DNA of 22,181 nucleotides from Bacillota bacterium (GTDB taxonomy: Bacteria > Bacillota > Clostridia > Peptostreptococcales > Anaerovoracaceae). Location: positions 13,540-35,720 of the forward strand of contig JAKJCD010000004.1 in assembly GCA_022706625.1 (NCBI GenBank). Reading direction: 5' to 3'. Below the pieces are notes generated by a model. That model did no database searches, had not been told where the DNA came from, and worked only from the letters and a program-made list of their open reading frames with translations. Below are positions 1-8,234 of this stretch, piece by piece. A program made the translations under genes and the position numbers. Position 1 is the first letter of the stretch, and each line of letters starts with the position of its first letter.

Positions 1-1397
1 CGGGCGTTCCTTTTTTCACCATCAGTGGGTCAGACTTTGTAGAGATGTTCGTCGGCGTCGGCGCATCAAGGGTAAGGGACCTTTTCGAACAGGCAAAGAA
101 AAACTCGCCTTGCATCGTGTTTATCGATGAAATCGATGCGGTGGGAAGAAAAAGAGGAGCGGGCCTGGGCGGCGGCCATGACGAAAGAGAGCAGACCCTT
201 AATCAATTGCTGGTCGAAATGGATGGCTTTGCGGATAACAGCGGCATTATAATATTGGCGGCGACCAATCGCCCCGATATTCTGGATCCGGCGCTTTTAA
301 GGCCGGGCAGGTTTGATCGGCAGATAGTAATCGGGGTTCCGGATATCAAAGGGAGAGAGGCTATTTTCCGTATCCATTCCCGCAACAAACCGCTTCAGGA
401 AGATGTGGATCCCAAGGTATTGGCCAGAAGGACTCCGGGTTTTACTCCGGCCGATATAGAGAATATGCTGAATGAAGCAGCCCTGCTCACCGCAAGGAGA
501 AGCGGAAAGGTAATCCGCATGGATGAGATCGAAGAAGCGATAACCAAAGTAATCGCAGGACCGGAGAAGAAGAGCCGGGTCATCAGCGAAGCGGAGAAAA
601 AGCTGACCGCATACCATGAGGCAGGTCATGCCCTCGTTGCGAGGCTGCTTCCGAATACCGATCCGGTCCACCAGATCACAATAATCCCCCGTGGGCTTGC
701 GGGGGGATTCACAATGATCCTTCCAAAAGAGGATAAATACTTTCAAACCAGGACGGAAATGCAGGAGCGGATCGTCCATCTGCTTGGCGGCAGGGTTGCG
801 GAAAAGCTCACCCTTCACGATATCAGCACAGGAGCCAGCAATGATATAGAACGGGCCACGGAGATCTCAAAGGCCATGGTGACGAAATACGGAATGAGCG
901 AGAGATTGGGCCCGGTAAACTACAGCTCCTCAGATGAGGTGTTCCTTGGAAAGGATTTCTCAACCAGAAAGAACTATTCTGAGGAAATGGCAAAGGAAAT
1001 AGATGAAGAGGTCAGAAGCATAATCGAAGAGGCCTTTGAAAAGGCGGAAAAACTGCTGACCGAGAACATCGATAAACTCCATCTTATAGCAAAGGTGTTA
1101 TTGGAGATAGAAACCCTGGATGCGGAGCAGTTTGAAAAACTGTTTACCGGGCAGAAAACCGCTGATGAGATCATTGCGGATACACAAGAGCAGGCAAGGA
1201 GCATTGAGGCCAACAATGCCAGGGAGGCTGCGGAACATCTTGCCGAACTCAGCGCTGACAACTCCACGGATGAAGACGATGAGGACGATGATGACAGCGA
1301 ATCGGACGACGGCTATGACAGCGAAACCGACGATTCCGACGGACCTTTTGGCGAAGATGAAGGCGACAATGAAACCAAACATGACAGAGAGGATTAG
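1..1397 (+). CDS. ftsH: ATP-dependent zinc metalloprotease FtsH (5' truncated)
   Basis: Membrane-anchored AAA+ protease that unfolds and degrades membrane and regulatory proteins. The reading frame is open from the first base (first full codon at position 3), so the N-terminal membrane segments and Walker A lie outside the window. Visible parts in order: the segment after Walker A (SGSDFVEMFVGVGASRVRDLF), Walker B (IVFIDEIDAVGRKRG), the second region of homology (TNRPDILDPALLRPGRFDRQ), the zinc site HEAGH at 614-628, and the third-ligand region SNDIERAT. The catalytic parts look intact. The C-terminus is odd: after the peptidase domain an Asp/Glu/Ser-rich tail of about 45 residues runs to the TAG at 1395. 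The next gene starts 33 bases on, so co-transcription is possible. Family assignment is very secure. Confidence 0.97.
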   Translation, partial: GVPFFTISGSDFVEMFVGVGASRVRDLFEQAKKNSPCIVFIDEIDAVGRKRGAGLGGGHDEREQTLNQLLVEMDGFADNSGIIILAATNRPDILDPALLRPGRFDRQIVIGVPDIKGREAIFRIHSRNKPLQEDVDPKVLARRTPGFTPADIENMLNEAALLTARRSGKVIRMDEIEEAITKVIAGPEKKSRVISEAEKKLTAYHEAGHALVARLLPNTDPVHQITIIPRGLAGGFTMILPKEDKYFQTRTEMQERIVHLLGGRVAEKLTLHDISTGASNDIERATEISKAMVTKYGMSERLGPVNYSSSDEVFLGKDFSTRKNYSEEMAKEIDEEVRSIIEEAFEKAEKLLTENIDKLHLIAKVLLEIETLDAEQFEKLFTGQKTADEIIADTQEQARSIEANNAREAAEHLAELSADNSTDEDDEDDDDSESDDGYDSETDDSDGPFGEDEGDNETKHDRED

Positions 1398-1430
1398 AAA
1401 GCAGGTCGAAGCAAGAAAGGAGAAATACTT

Positions 1431-2597
1431 TTGAAAGAGACTTTTTCCAACAACTTGATAAACAATACGATTTACCACCTTTTGAACTTCGATAAATACC
1501 GGAGCTTTCAGGCGGCTGCCAGAGAGGCCGCCATTAACAACAATTTTCAGATGGTCATACTCAGCGAGGATTTCAATCCAGTATTCACAGTCGAGACTCG
1601 TCACAAAACAACGGTGGAGGAAGCAGTAAGGCGCGGCATCGAAGGCGGCGCAGGCAAAGGCCCCCTTAAAATGATCAATGTGGAGGGAGTACTTACTTAT
1701 TGGGGACCGGTAATGATAAGCGCTGTAAAGCATTTTTTGCTTTTAGTGGATAACGAGGACAGCTACTCAAAAGAGGAAATAAGCAGATTGGCCGAAATCA
1801 TCGAGCTTGCTATGGGAATGTGGAAATACAGCCCGGTAAGAGATGTTACCGCTGAATTTTTAAAGGCACTTCGCAGGGGCAATCGAAGCCTGGCATATAC
1901 GCTGAAGAACGAAGGCGGTTATAATAATGAAGAGATGACGGCGGTATTTGCGGCAGGAGGTATTGAAAAGGAAGAAGCTTTTAAAGCCGTTTCACAATAT
2001 GAAACCAATTCGGGTATCCATGCGCTTAAAATCGCTGAAGGAGAAGAGATCTACGGGATAATTTTTTCCGCAGATCCACCGGCCTTGTCAGTGGAGGATC
2101 TTCAGTCGGCCTTCTTTGAAACTATGAAAAATGCCGGGGCAAATGAAGTATTCTATATCAATTGCGTAGACAGTATCGAAGCTGCAACTGATGCATATCA
2201 GATGATCAATGAAGTATGGCCCTTCATGCAGTATATATTTCCGAATAAAAAGAGCTTTACAAAATTTGAGCTGGCTTTGGCCGGCAACTGCATCAATATT
2301 TCCTTAAAAGACGGCATAATAAAAAAATATTACATAGATCTGCTTTCTCCGTTCCGAAGGCACGGAGATAATAAAGGCGGTCAATTGCTTGAAACCCTTG
2401 AAATATTCGTTCTTGATGCAGGAATGAAAACCTCTGTTACCGCAAAAATTATGTCCCTTCACAGCAATACCATCCAATACAGGCTTAAAAGAATAAGGGA
2501 GATCCTTGGTATAGACATACAGAAAACAACGGTGATACCGGGGCTCATCATAGCCCTGGCTTTAGAGCGGATAGAAAGGGTCGTCAAAGCTCTGTAA
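1431..2597 (+). CDS. PucR/CdaR-type transcriptional regulator
   Basis: Predicted 388-residue regulator. The last 70 or so residues match the PucR C-terminal helix-turn-helix: LLETLEIFVLDAGMKTSVTA, then SLHSNTIQYRLKRIREILGI. The N-terminal 300 residues look like a sensor region with no membrane segment, and I cannot name the ligand. The start is a TTG at 1431, supported by AAGGAG at 1418-1423 and by the absence of a better in-frame start. It lies 33 bases after ftsH and 142 bases before the decarboxylase cluster on the same strand. PucR-type proteins often control neighbouring catabolic genes, so control of the mmd cluster is a reasonable inference but not shown by the sequence. Confidence 0.85.
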   Translation: MKETFSNNLINNTIYHLLNFDKYRSFQAAAREAAINNNFQMVILSEDFNPVFTVETRHKTTVEEAVRRGIEGGAGKGPLKMINVEGVLTYWGPVMISAVKHFLLLVDNEDSYSKEEISRLAEIIELAMGMWKYSPVRDVTAEFLKALRRGNRSLAYTLKNEGGYNNEEMTAVFAAGGIEKEEAFKAVSQYETNSGIHALKIAEGEEIYGIIFSADPPALSVEDLQSAFFETMKNAGANEVFYINCVDSIEAATDAYQMINEVWPFMQYIFPNKKSFTKFELALAGNCINISLKDGIIKKYYIDLLSPFRRHGDNKGGQLLETLEIFVLDAGMKTSVTAKIMSLHSNTIQYRLKRIREILGIDIQKTTVIPGLIIALALERIERVVKAL

Positions 2598-2623
2598 GCT
2601 GGTTAAAAAGATAACAAAACACC

Positions 2624-2652
2624 TTGAATTTTTGTCTGTTATGATATATATT
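2624..2652 (+). promoter_or_regulatory. Putative sigma-A promoter of the mmd cluster
   Basis: TTGAAT at 2624-2629 and TATATT at 2647-2652 are separated by 17 bases, upstream of mmdA. A small dyad (GTGTT, seven bases, AACAC) and a T-run follow in the leader before the AAGGAGG ribosome binding site. Other AT-rich -10 choices exist nearby, so the exact start is uncertain. Confidence 0.5.
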
Positions 2653-2739
2653 ACTCGATATGTAAAGGGTTTTATGTGTGTTGCTCGCTAACACTTAAAA
2701 ATACCTTGGTTTTTTTAATAGTCTTAGAAGGAGGATCGT

Positions 2740-4281
2740 ATGAACAAAATTGAAGATCTGCGCAGTAGAAAAGAGGCTCTCGAACTTGGCGGCGGGCAAA
2801 AACGTATCGACGACCAGCATGCCAAGGGGAAAATGACAGCCAGAGAAAGGATTGCATTGCTATTTGACGAAGGCAGCTTCGTTGAGATGGATACTTTCGT
2901 GCACCATCGCTGCAACAACTTCGATATGGCAGAGACGAAGGCTCCGGGAGACGGTGTAGTGACAGGTTACGGCACTGTGGACGGCAGGCTGGTTTACGCT
3001 TTTGCACAGGATTTTACCGTGCTTGGGGGATCCCTTGGGGAATACCACGCAGAAAAAATCGTAAAGGTGCAAAAAATGGCTCTGAAAATGGGCGCCCCGA
3101 TAGTCGGATTAAACGACTCCGGCGGAGCCAGGATCCAGGAAGGTGTAAATTCCCTTTCCGGGTTCGGCAAGATATTCTATAACAATACTATCTCTTCCGG
3201 CGTTATCCCTCAGATCTCGGTCATTATGGGACCTTGTGCCGGAGGAGCCGTTTATTCGCCGGCGATCATGGACTTCGTATTTATGGTGGACAAGACCAGC
3301 CAGATGTTCATAACCGGTCCTCAAGTCATCAAGACCGTCACCGGGGAAGATATCTCACCGGAAAAATTGGGCGGTGCAATGACTCACAACTCCCTTTCCG
3401 GCGTCGCACATTTCATAGGTAAGAACGACGAAGATACGCTGAAAAAGGTAAGAGAGCTTTTGAGTTATCTGCCTTCAAACAATCTTGAGACTGCGCCGGT
3501 ATACAGCTGTTCCGACGATGTCAACCGGTTGATTCCCGGGTTTAACGAGATTATTCCGGAGAATCCGAACAAAGCCTATGACATGTATGAGATTATAAAG
3601 GGACTGGCAGACAACGGAGAAATATACGATGTTATGCCCCATTATGCAAAAAATATGATAACCTGCTACGTTCGCCTGGATGGTCAAACGGTCGGCGTCA
3701 TTGCAAACCAGCCTAAGTTTGCCGCCGGCTGCCTGGATATCAACGCCTCCGACAAAGCCGCAAGGTTTGTCAGAAGGTGTGATGCTTTCAATATCCCTCT
3801 CCTTACCATTGTTGACGTGCCGGGCTTCCTTCCGGGAACCGATCAGGAGCATGGCGGCATCATCCGCCACGGCGCGAAGCTGCTCTACGCTTATTGCGAG
3901 GCCACCGTGCCCAAGGTTACGATGATAGTAAGGAAGGCTTACGGCGGCGCATATATCGGGATGTGCAACAAAGAACTGGGAGCAGATATGGTATTTGCAT
4001 GGCCCAGTGCACAGATTGCAGTCATGGGAGCCGAGGGTGCGGCCAATATTGTATTTAAAAACGAGATCAAGGATGCTGACGATCCTGTTGGCAAACGTCA
4101 GGAGAAAATTGCCGAGTATGAAGAGAAGTTCTCTAATCCGTATCGGGCGGCGGAAATGGGATATGTCGATGACGTTATTGAGCCGGCTACAGCCAGGCCG
4201 CGCATAATCAGCGCATTTGACATGCTCGCTTCCAAGAGAGAGTCTCTGCCCGCTAAAAAACACGGCAATATTCCGCTATAG
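2740..4281 (+). CDS. mmdA: Methylmalonyl-CoA decarboxylase carboxyltransferase (alpha) subunit
   Basis: Carboxyltransferase subunit that moves the carboxyl group of an acyl-CoA to the biotin carrier; decarboxylation of carboxybiotin by the beta subunit then drives Na+ export. The 513 residues match the length of MmdA and propionyl-CoA carboxylase beta, shorter than glutaconyl-CoA decarboxylase alpha (about 587). Seen: the N-terminal ERIALLFDEGSFVEMD block, the acyl-CoA oxyanion region NDSGGARIQEGV, GPCAGGAVYSPA, and the C-terminal biotin-site blocks VDVPGFLPGTDQEHGGIIRHGAKLL and KAYGGAYIGM. Start ATG has a strong AAGGAGG eight or nine bases before. Its TAG stop overlaps the ribosome binding site of the next gene. 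Substrate is inferred from length and subunit set; another acyl-CoA cannot be excluded. Confidence 0.9.
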   Translation: MNKIEDLRSRKEALELGGGQKRIDDQHAKGKMTARERIALLFDEGSFVEMDTFVHHRCNNFDMAETKAPGDGVVTGYGTVDGRLVYAFAQDFTVLGGSLGEYHAEKIVKVQKMALKMGAPIVGLNDSGGARIQEGVNSLSGFGKIFYNNTISSGVIPQISVIMGPCAGGAVYSPAIMDFVFMVDKTSQMFITGPQVIKTVTGEDISPEKLGGAMTHNSLSGVAHFIGKNDEDTLKKVRELLSYLPSNNLETAPVYSCSDDVNRLIPGFNEIIPENPNKAYDMYEIIKGLADNGEIYDVMPHYAKNMITCYVRLDGQTVGVIANQPKFAAGCLDINASDKAARFVRRCDAFNIPLLTIVDVPGFLPGTDQEHGGIIRHGAKLLYAYCEATVPKVTMIVRKAYGGAYIGMCNKELGADMVFAWPSAQIAVMGAEGAANIVFKNEIKDADDPVGKRQEKIAEYEEKFSNPYRAAEMGYVDDVIEPATARPRIISAFDMLASKRESLPAKKHGNIPL

Positions 4282-4292
4282 GAGGTGGGAAA

Positions 4293-4775
4293 ATGGAAGA
4301 ATTAGGATTGATGGAACGCTTTGCGGATCCGGTTCTGTTTGATAGCCTTACCACCGGGGAAAAAGCCGCGGCAAGTTTAGTGACCACCTTGATGGGCATG
4401 GGGACCACCTTTATTATCCTGATACTGCTTTGGGGAATCATCGCTTTTATATCCGGAATCATAAGGAGAGCCGAACAAAAAGCGGCAGCCCATGCCCTCG
4501 CAAAGTCGGTAGGTTTGGATGTAAAGTCTGCCGGCGCTGTGGCAATAGGTGTAATACCGGCGGCACAGACTGCCGCTCCCCAGCCGGAGGCCGTTTCCGT
4601 TTCGGTGGAGGCGGGGCAAGAACTGATAGCAGTTCTCATGGCGGCCATTGCGGCAAGCAGCGGTGAAGGTGAAATAAGTAAGTTTAAGGTTCGTAAGATA
4701 GAAAGGATCTCAGGTTTTCGCACTCCGTGGAACACAGCAAGCACTGCGGATTGTATCGAGAGCAGGAAATTCTGA
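4293..4775 (+). CDS. mmdD: Decarboxylase Na+ pump delta subunit (OadG/MmdD family)
   Basis: Small membrane-anchor subunit that holds the peripheral carboxyltransferase and carrier to the beta subunit. The 160 residues show one hydrophobic helix at about residues 27-53 (ASLVTTLMGMGTTFIILILL), then an Ala/Pro-rich linker and a C-terminal block, ELIAVLMAAIAASSG and KFKVRKIERI, typical of the family. In Veillonella a block like this C-terminal part also exists as a separate epsilon subunit; I see no separate epsilon gene here. The ATG lies 11 bases after the mmdA stop with GGAGG at 4281-4285, so the two are tightly coupled. Confidence 0.85.
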   Translation: MEELGLMERFADPVLFDSLTTGEKAAASLVTTLMGMGTTFIILILLWGIIAFISGIIRRAEQKAAAHALAKSVGLDVKSAGAVAIGVIPAAQTAAPQPEAVSVSVEAGQELIAVLMAAIAASSGEGEISKFKVRKIERISGFRTPWNTASTADCIESRKF

Positions 4776-4833
4776 CGGCTGTTTTAGGAAGCTGCAAAGA
4801 TTAATTTTAAAAACTGATTAAGGAGATAAAGAA

Positions 4834-5223
4834 ATGAAAAGATATAATATCGTTGTAAACGGCGTGGCATATGCGGTTGAGGTGGAAGAGGCAGGAAGCA
4901 CCGGAACAGCGGCACCTGTTCAGGCAGCAGCCCCGGCCCCTGCTGCAGCTCCAAAAGCGGCACCTGCTCCTGCGCCGGCAGCGGCACCTGCTCCTGCTGC
5001 AGCAACCGATGCACTTAAAATCGATGCCCCTATGCCCGGGACCATCCTGGATGTGAGGGTCAAGCCGGGCGACGTCGTGACGGAAGGCCAGATCCTTATC
5101 ATGCTTGAGGCTATGAAGATGGAAAACGAAATCATGGCGCCCAGAGCAGGAACAGTCGATGCGGTTGCGGTCATTAAAGGCGCTTCAGTGAACACGGGCG
5201 ACTTCATGATCTCCCTTAAATAA
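4834..5223 (+). CDS. mmdC: Biotin carboxyl carrier (gamma) subunit
   Basis: Carrier protein of 129 residues that shuttles the carboxyl group between the alpha and beta subunits. It has an N-terminal strand region (MKRYNIVVNGVAYAVEVEE), a flexible Ala/Pro linker at about residues 25-64, and a biotinyl domain ending with the attachment motif EAMKMENEI, where the Lys is biotinylated. AAGGAG lies about ten bases before the ATG. It sits between the delta and beta genes, in the usual subunit set. No biotin ligase gene is in the window. The linker is encoded by near-perfect repeats, noted separately. Confidence 0.93.
   Translation: MKRYNIVVNGVAYAVEVEEAGSTGTAAPVQAAAPAPAAAPKAAPAPAPAAAPAPAAATDALKIDAPMPGTILDVRVKPGDVVTEGQILIMLEAMKMENEIMAPRAGTVDAVAVIKGASVNTGDFMISLK
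4956..4997 (+). repeat. Direct repeat in the Ala/Pro linker of mmdC
   Basis: The 18 bases AGCGGCACCTGCTCCTGC occur at 4956-4973 and again at 4980-4997, a 24-base (eight-codon) period. They encode part of the Ala/Pro-rich swivel linker. Such repeats make linker length prone to change by slippage. Confidence 0.9.
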
Positions 5224-5283
5224 AAGGAGTAAGGACCACGGATACCGATGCTCCGAAAAAATGAAAGAAAGGGAGAAAAATAA

Positions 5284-6408
5284 ATGATTTTAGATACCAT
5301 TTTTGATTTTATCAAAACTACCGGTATTGTGAATATGGACTACAAGAGCGCCATAATGATCGGCGTGGCCATCTTGTTTCTGTATCTTGCCATCCATCAC
5401 GGATTTGAGCCGCTGCTGTTGGTTCCCATTGCCTTCGGCATGCTCTTATCCAACCTGCCGCTGTCGGGAATGTTTGATGAAGGAGGCCTTTTTTACTGGT
5501 TTTATCAACTGAATAAGATGGGGATACTGCCGCCGCTGATCTTTATGGGGGTAGGCGCCATGACGGACTTCGGCCCGCTTATTGCAAACCCAAGATCCCT
5601 TTTGATGGGGGCAGGGGCTCAGTTTGGAATATTCACAAGCTTCCTGGGTGCAATTCTGCTTGCAGGCTTCAATGCTCAGGAAGCGGCATCCATCGGCATT
5701 ATCGGAGGAGCCGACGGACCTACGGCTATATTTTTGACAACGAAACTGGCTCCCCACCTGCTTGGTGCCATAGCGGTATCGGCTTATTCGTATATGGCTC
5801 TCGTACCGGTGATCCAGCCGCCAATAATGAGACTTCTGACTACAAAAAAAGAGCGCACAATTAAGATGGAGCAGCTAAGGTTTGTAAGCCAGAGGGAGAA
5901 GGTTATCTTCCCCATCATGGTTTCTGCAGTCGTATCCTTGATCCTGCCTCCGGCAGCCCCTCTTGTAGGGATGCTGATGCTGGGCAATCTGTTCAAGGAG
6001 ACAGGGAAGACCCTCCGCTTATCAGATACATCGGCTAACGCCCTGGTCAATATCGTTACCATATTCCTCGGTACTTCCGTCGGGGCTTCAGCCAGCGGAC
6101 CTACCTTCCTGGTAATCGATACAATACAGATTCTTGCGTTGGGCGTTGCGGCGTTTATGGTCGGAACAGCCGGAGGTTTGCTGATAGCCAAGCTTATGAA
6201 CGTGCTTTCCGGCGGGACGATCAATCCGCTGATCGGGTCGGCGGGCGTATCCGCAGTGCCCATGGCTGCTCGTGTATCTCAGAAGGTCGGCCAGGAGGAG
6301 CTCCCCGGCAACTTCCTGCTGATGCACGCTATGGGTCCCAACGTGGCGGGCGTTATCGGCTCTGCCGTAGCTGCGGGCGTTCTGCTTTCGATGTTCCAGG
6401 GATATTGA
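5284..6408 (+). CDS. mmdB: Na+-translocating decarboxylase beta subunit
   Basis: Integral membrane subunit (374 residues) that decarboxylates carboxybiotin and exports Na+. It is hydrophobic throughout with many predicted helices. Seen: the functional segment GIIGGADGPTAIFLTTKLAP, carrying the Asp of the family's ion and decarboxylation site, and the late helix motif GPNVAGVIGSAVAAG with the conserved Asn, Gly and Ser. Length agrees with GcdB/MmdB (about 370-380). A GGGAG site lies eight bases before the ATG. It is the last gene of the cluster and is followed by an intrinsic terminator at 6464. Confidence 0.93.
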   Translation: MILDTIFDFIKTTGIVNMDYKSAIMIGVAILFLYLAIHHGFEPLLLVPIAFGMLLSNLPLSGMFDEGGLFYWFYQLNKMGILPPLIFMGVGAMTDFGPLIANPRSLLMGAGAQFGIFTSFLGAILLAGFNAQEAASIGIIGGADGPTAIFLTTKLAPHLLGAIAVSAYSYMALVPVIQPPIMRLLTTKKERTIKMEQLRFVSQREKVIFPIMVSAVVSLILPPAAPLVGMLMLGNLFKETGKTLRLSDTSANALVNIVTIFLGTSVGASASGPTFLVIDTIQILALGVAAFMVGTAGGLLIAKLMNVLSGGTINPLIGSAGVSAVPMAARVSQKVGQEELPGNFLLMHAMGPNVAGVIGSAVAAGVLLSMFQGY

Positions 6409-6463
6409 GGAAACGGAAGTAGAAAGATAGTTCGGCGATTGCAAAACGATGCGTAATGTCAAT

Positions 6464-6508
6464 AAAGCAACCGAATCAGTGAATCAAACATCCGGTTGCT
6501 TTTCTTTT
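6464..6508 (+). terminator. Intrinsic terminator after the mmd cluster
   Basis: AAAGCAACCG at 6464-6473 pairs perfectly with CGGTTGCTTT at 6493-6502 over a 19-base loop, and a T-rich run (TTTCTTTT) overlaps and follows the stem. It lies 55 bases after the mmdB stop and before dusB. The loop is longer than usual. Confidence 0.75.
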
Positions 6509-6563
6509 ATAGCAGGGGCGGCGCAGCCTATCCATCCTGTGGCAAAGTGGAGATAAGGTTTGA

Positions 6564-7568
6564 ATGTCAAAGGAAAAAGAGTTAAAAATCGGCAGCGTAA
6601 CAATAAATAATCCTTTTCTGCTGGCGCCCCTGGCCGGGATCACGGACAGCCCTTTTCGAAGGCTTTGCAAGGAGCAGGGGGCGGCGCTGGTCTATTCGGA
6701 GATGGTCAGTGCGAAAGGGCTTTATTATGACGGGAAAAAGACGGAGAAGCTGTTGGATTTCTGTCCGGAAGAATCTCCCATAGCCTTTCAGCTATTCGGA
6801 TCCGAGCCGGATATCATGGCATGGGCAGCGGAAAAGCTCTCAGACAGGGGCAACAGTATGATCGATTTAAACATGGGTTGTCCTGTACCAAAAGTCGCAA
6901 AAAATGGAGAAGGGGCAGCTCTTATGAAAGAGCCTCGCCTTGCGGCGGAAATAGTTAAAGCGGTGGTTCGGGCGGAAAAGCAAGCGGCTGAGAAGTCGGG
7001 CAGAAGCCCGAAGCCCATTACCGTTAAGTGCAGGCTCGGATGGGATCGGAGCCGGATCAATTTGCGGGAGTTTGCCTTGAGGATGGAGGATGCGGGAGCC
7101 TCGGCCCTGGCAGTGCATGCAAGGACGAGAGAGCAGATGTACAGCGGAAAAGCAGACTGGGATGCTATTGCTTTCGCTAAAACCTTCCTGTCCATCCCTC
7201 TCATCGGGAACGGAGATGTTTTTACAGGAGAGGATGCCAACAGGATGCTCAAGGATACAGGCTGCGATTTTGTCATGATAGCAAGAGGAGCCTTGGGTAA
7301 TCCCTGGATATTCAGAGACGCCATTGCGATCCGTTACGGCCGTCAATTACCGCCTCCGCTTTCAATTGAGGAAAAAACTGAGGCAATACTCCGGCACTTA
7401 GATATGCAAACAGCGGAAAAAGGAACGGCAGCTGCGCAGCAAATGCGCAAGCATATCGGCTGGTATCTAAAAGGTATGCAGGGAGCCTCCGAGCTGCGCC
7501 GCAGGATCAACAGCGCAGCGGCGCCGGAGGATTTGAGGGCAGTTTTAGAGAGACTGAAATTTCCTTGA
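6564..7568 (+). CDS. dusB: tRNA dihydrouridine synthase, DusB type
   Basis: FMN- and NADPH-dependent enzyme reducing uridines in tRNA D-loops to dihydrouridine. The 334-residue protein starts with the TIM-barrel strand PFLLAPLAGITDSPFRRLC, then SEMVSAKGL, FQLFGSEPD, the active-site loop DLNMGCPVPKV with the catalytic Cys, the barrel motifs KCRLGWD and VHARTREQMYSG, and the phosphate-binding end GNGDVFTGEDA and IARGALGNPWIF. It has the length and motif set of DusB/NifR3. The start has purine-rich GGAGATAAGG upstream. The promoter of greA overlaps its 3' end. Confidence 0.93.
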   Translation: MSKEKELKIGSVTINNPFLLAPLAGITDSPFRRLCKEQGAALVYSEMVSAKGLYYDGKKTEKLLDFCPEESPIAFQLFGSEPDIMAWAAEKLSDRGNSMIDLNMGCPVPKVAKNGEGAALMKEPRLAAEIVKAVVRAEKQAAEKSGRSPKPITVKCRLGWDRSRINLREFALRMEDAGASALAVHARTREQMYSGKADWDAIAFAKTFLSIPLIGNGDVFTGEDANRMLKDTGCDFVMIARGALGNPWIFRDAIAIRYGRQLPPPLSIEEKTEAILRHLDMQTAEKGTAAAQQMRKHIGWYLKGMQGASELRRRINSAAAPEDLRAVLERLKFP

Positions 7569-7593
7569 CTTTCCATAGGTAATGTTATACAAT
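7565..7593 (+). promoter_or_regulatory. Sigma-A promoter of greA
   Basis: TTGACT at 7565-7570 and TACAAT at 7588-7593 are separated by exactly 17 bases, overlapping the last codon of dusB. This gives greA a leader of about 105 bases. A second, weaker pair lies downstream (TTGGAA at 7614 and TATAAT at 7639, 19-base spacing). Confidence 0.7.
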
Positions 7594-7660
7594 GAGCCGT
7601 GTATAAGCGGCAGTTGGAATAATAATTTGCAGTATAAATATAATATAAAAACAACCGAAA

Positions 7661-7689
7661 GGAGCAACTTGTTTGCTCCCTTCGCCGAA
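7661..7689 (+). promoter_or_regulatory. Two short hairpins in the greA leader
   Basis: GGAGCAA at 7661-7667 pairs with TTGCTCC at 7673-7679 over five bases. Directly after it comes CTTC-GCC-GAAG, ending three bases before the GGAGG of greA. The first stem hides an upstream GGAG and an in-frame TTG at 7673. Neither has a terminator T-run. They may affect greA translation or merely be mRNA structure. Confidence 0.45.
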
Positions 7690-7705
7690 GTGGAGGAAAG
7701 TTTCT

Positions 7706-8191
7706 ATGTCGGGAGTAATTCTGTTAACCCAGGAAGGGTATGACAATATCGTTGCGGAGTATGAAGAAATGATCACCGAAAAACGTAAGGAGGTGGCTGA
7801 AAGGATCAAGGAAGCCATATCCTACGGTGATATTTCGGAGAATTCCGAATACGATGCCGCAAAGAACGAACAGGCCGAGCTGGAAGATCGAATCATGAAA
7901 TATGAACATATGATCAGGAATGCTAAGATCCTCGATCACAGCGAGATTTCCGACGATCAGGTCAACGTAGGCTTAAATGTAAAGATCAAAGAATTGCCTG
8001 ACGGCGAGGTTATTGATTTTACAATAGTAGGCTCAACGGAAGCCGACCCTTTCGAGGGCAAGATCTCTAACGAATCGGAAGTTGGAAAACAGCTTTTAGG
8101 TAAGAAAGTGGGAGACATAGCGGAAGTGAATGTGCCGGATGGAGTTGTATGCTATGAGATCCTCGATATTTATAAATCGGCAAGAGAATGA
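7706..8191 (+). CDS. greA: Transcription elongation factor GreA
   Basis: Factor that enters the secondary channel of RNA polymerase and stimulates cleavage of backtracked RNA. The 161 residues comprise the N-terminal coiled coil with the acidic tip GDISENSEYDAAKNEQ and the C-terminal globular domain (VGSTEADPFEGKISNESEVG, GDIAEVNVPDG). The ATG at 7706 is chosen over the in-frame TTG at 7673 because it has GGAGG nine bases before and the protein then begins MSGVILLTQEGYD, as in the family. lysS follows after 43 bases and is probably co-transcribed. Confidence 0.95.
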   Translation: MSGVILLTQEGYDNIVAEYEEMITEKRKEVAERIKEAISYGDISENSEYDAAKNEQAELEDRIMKYEHMIRNAKILDHSEISDDQVNVGLNVKIKELPDGEVIDFTIVGSTEADPFEGKISNESEVGKQLLGKKVGDIAEVNVPDGVVCYEILDIYKSARE

Positions 8192-8234
8192 TCCGGATGA
8201 CACCGATGTTGATGAAAGCCCCGGAGGGACCAAG

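Noticed and set aside
1098..1733. Minus-strand hydrophobic open frame opposite the end of ftsH and the start of the regulator
   Set aside because: Its valine- and isoleucine-rich part is the antisense of the Asp/Glu-rich FtsH tail, and it spans two real genes.
3475..4263. Open frame of 262 codons on the minus strand opposite mmdA
   Set aside because: Antisense shadow of a highly conserved carboxyltransferase gene; no binding site or family motif.
8130..8234. Longer lysS starting upstream within greA
   Set aside because: The extension overlaps greA, lacks a binding site and is not family-like; the ATG at 8235 has GGAGGGA.
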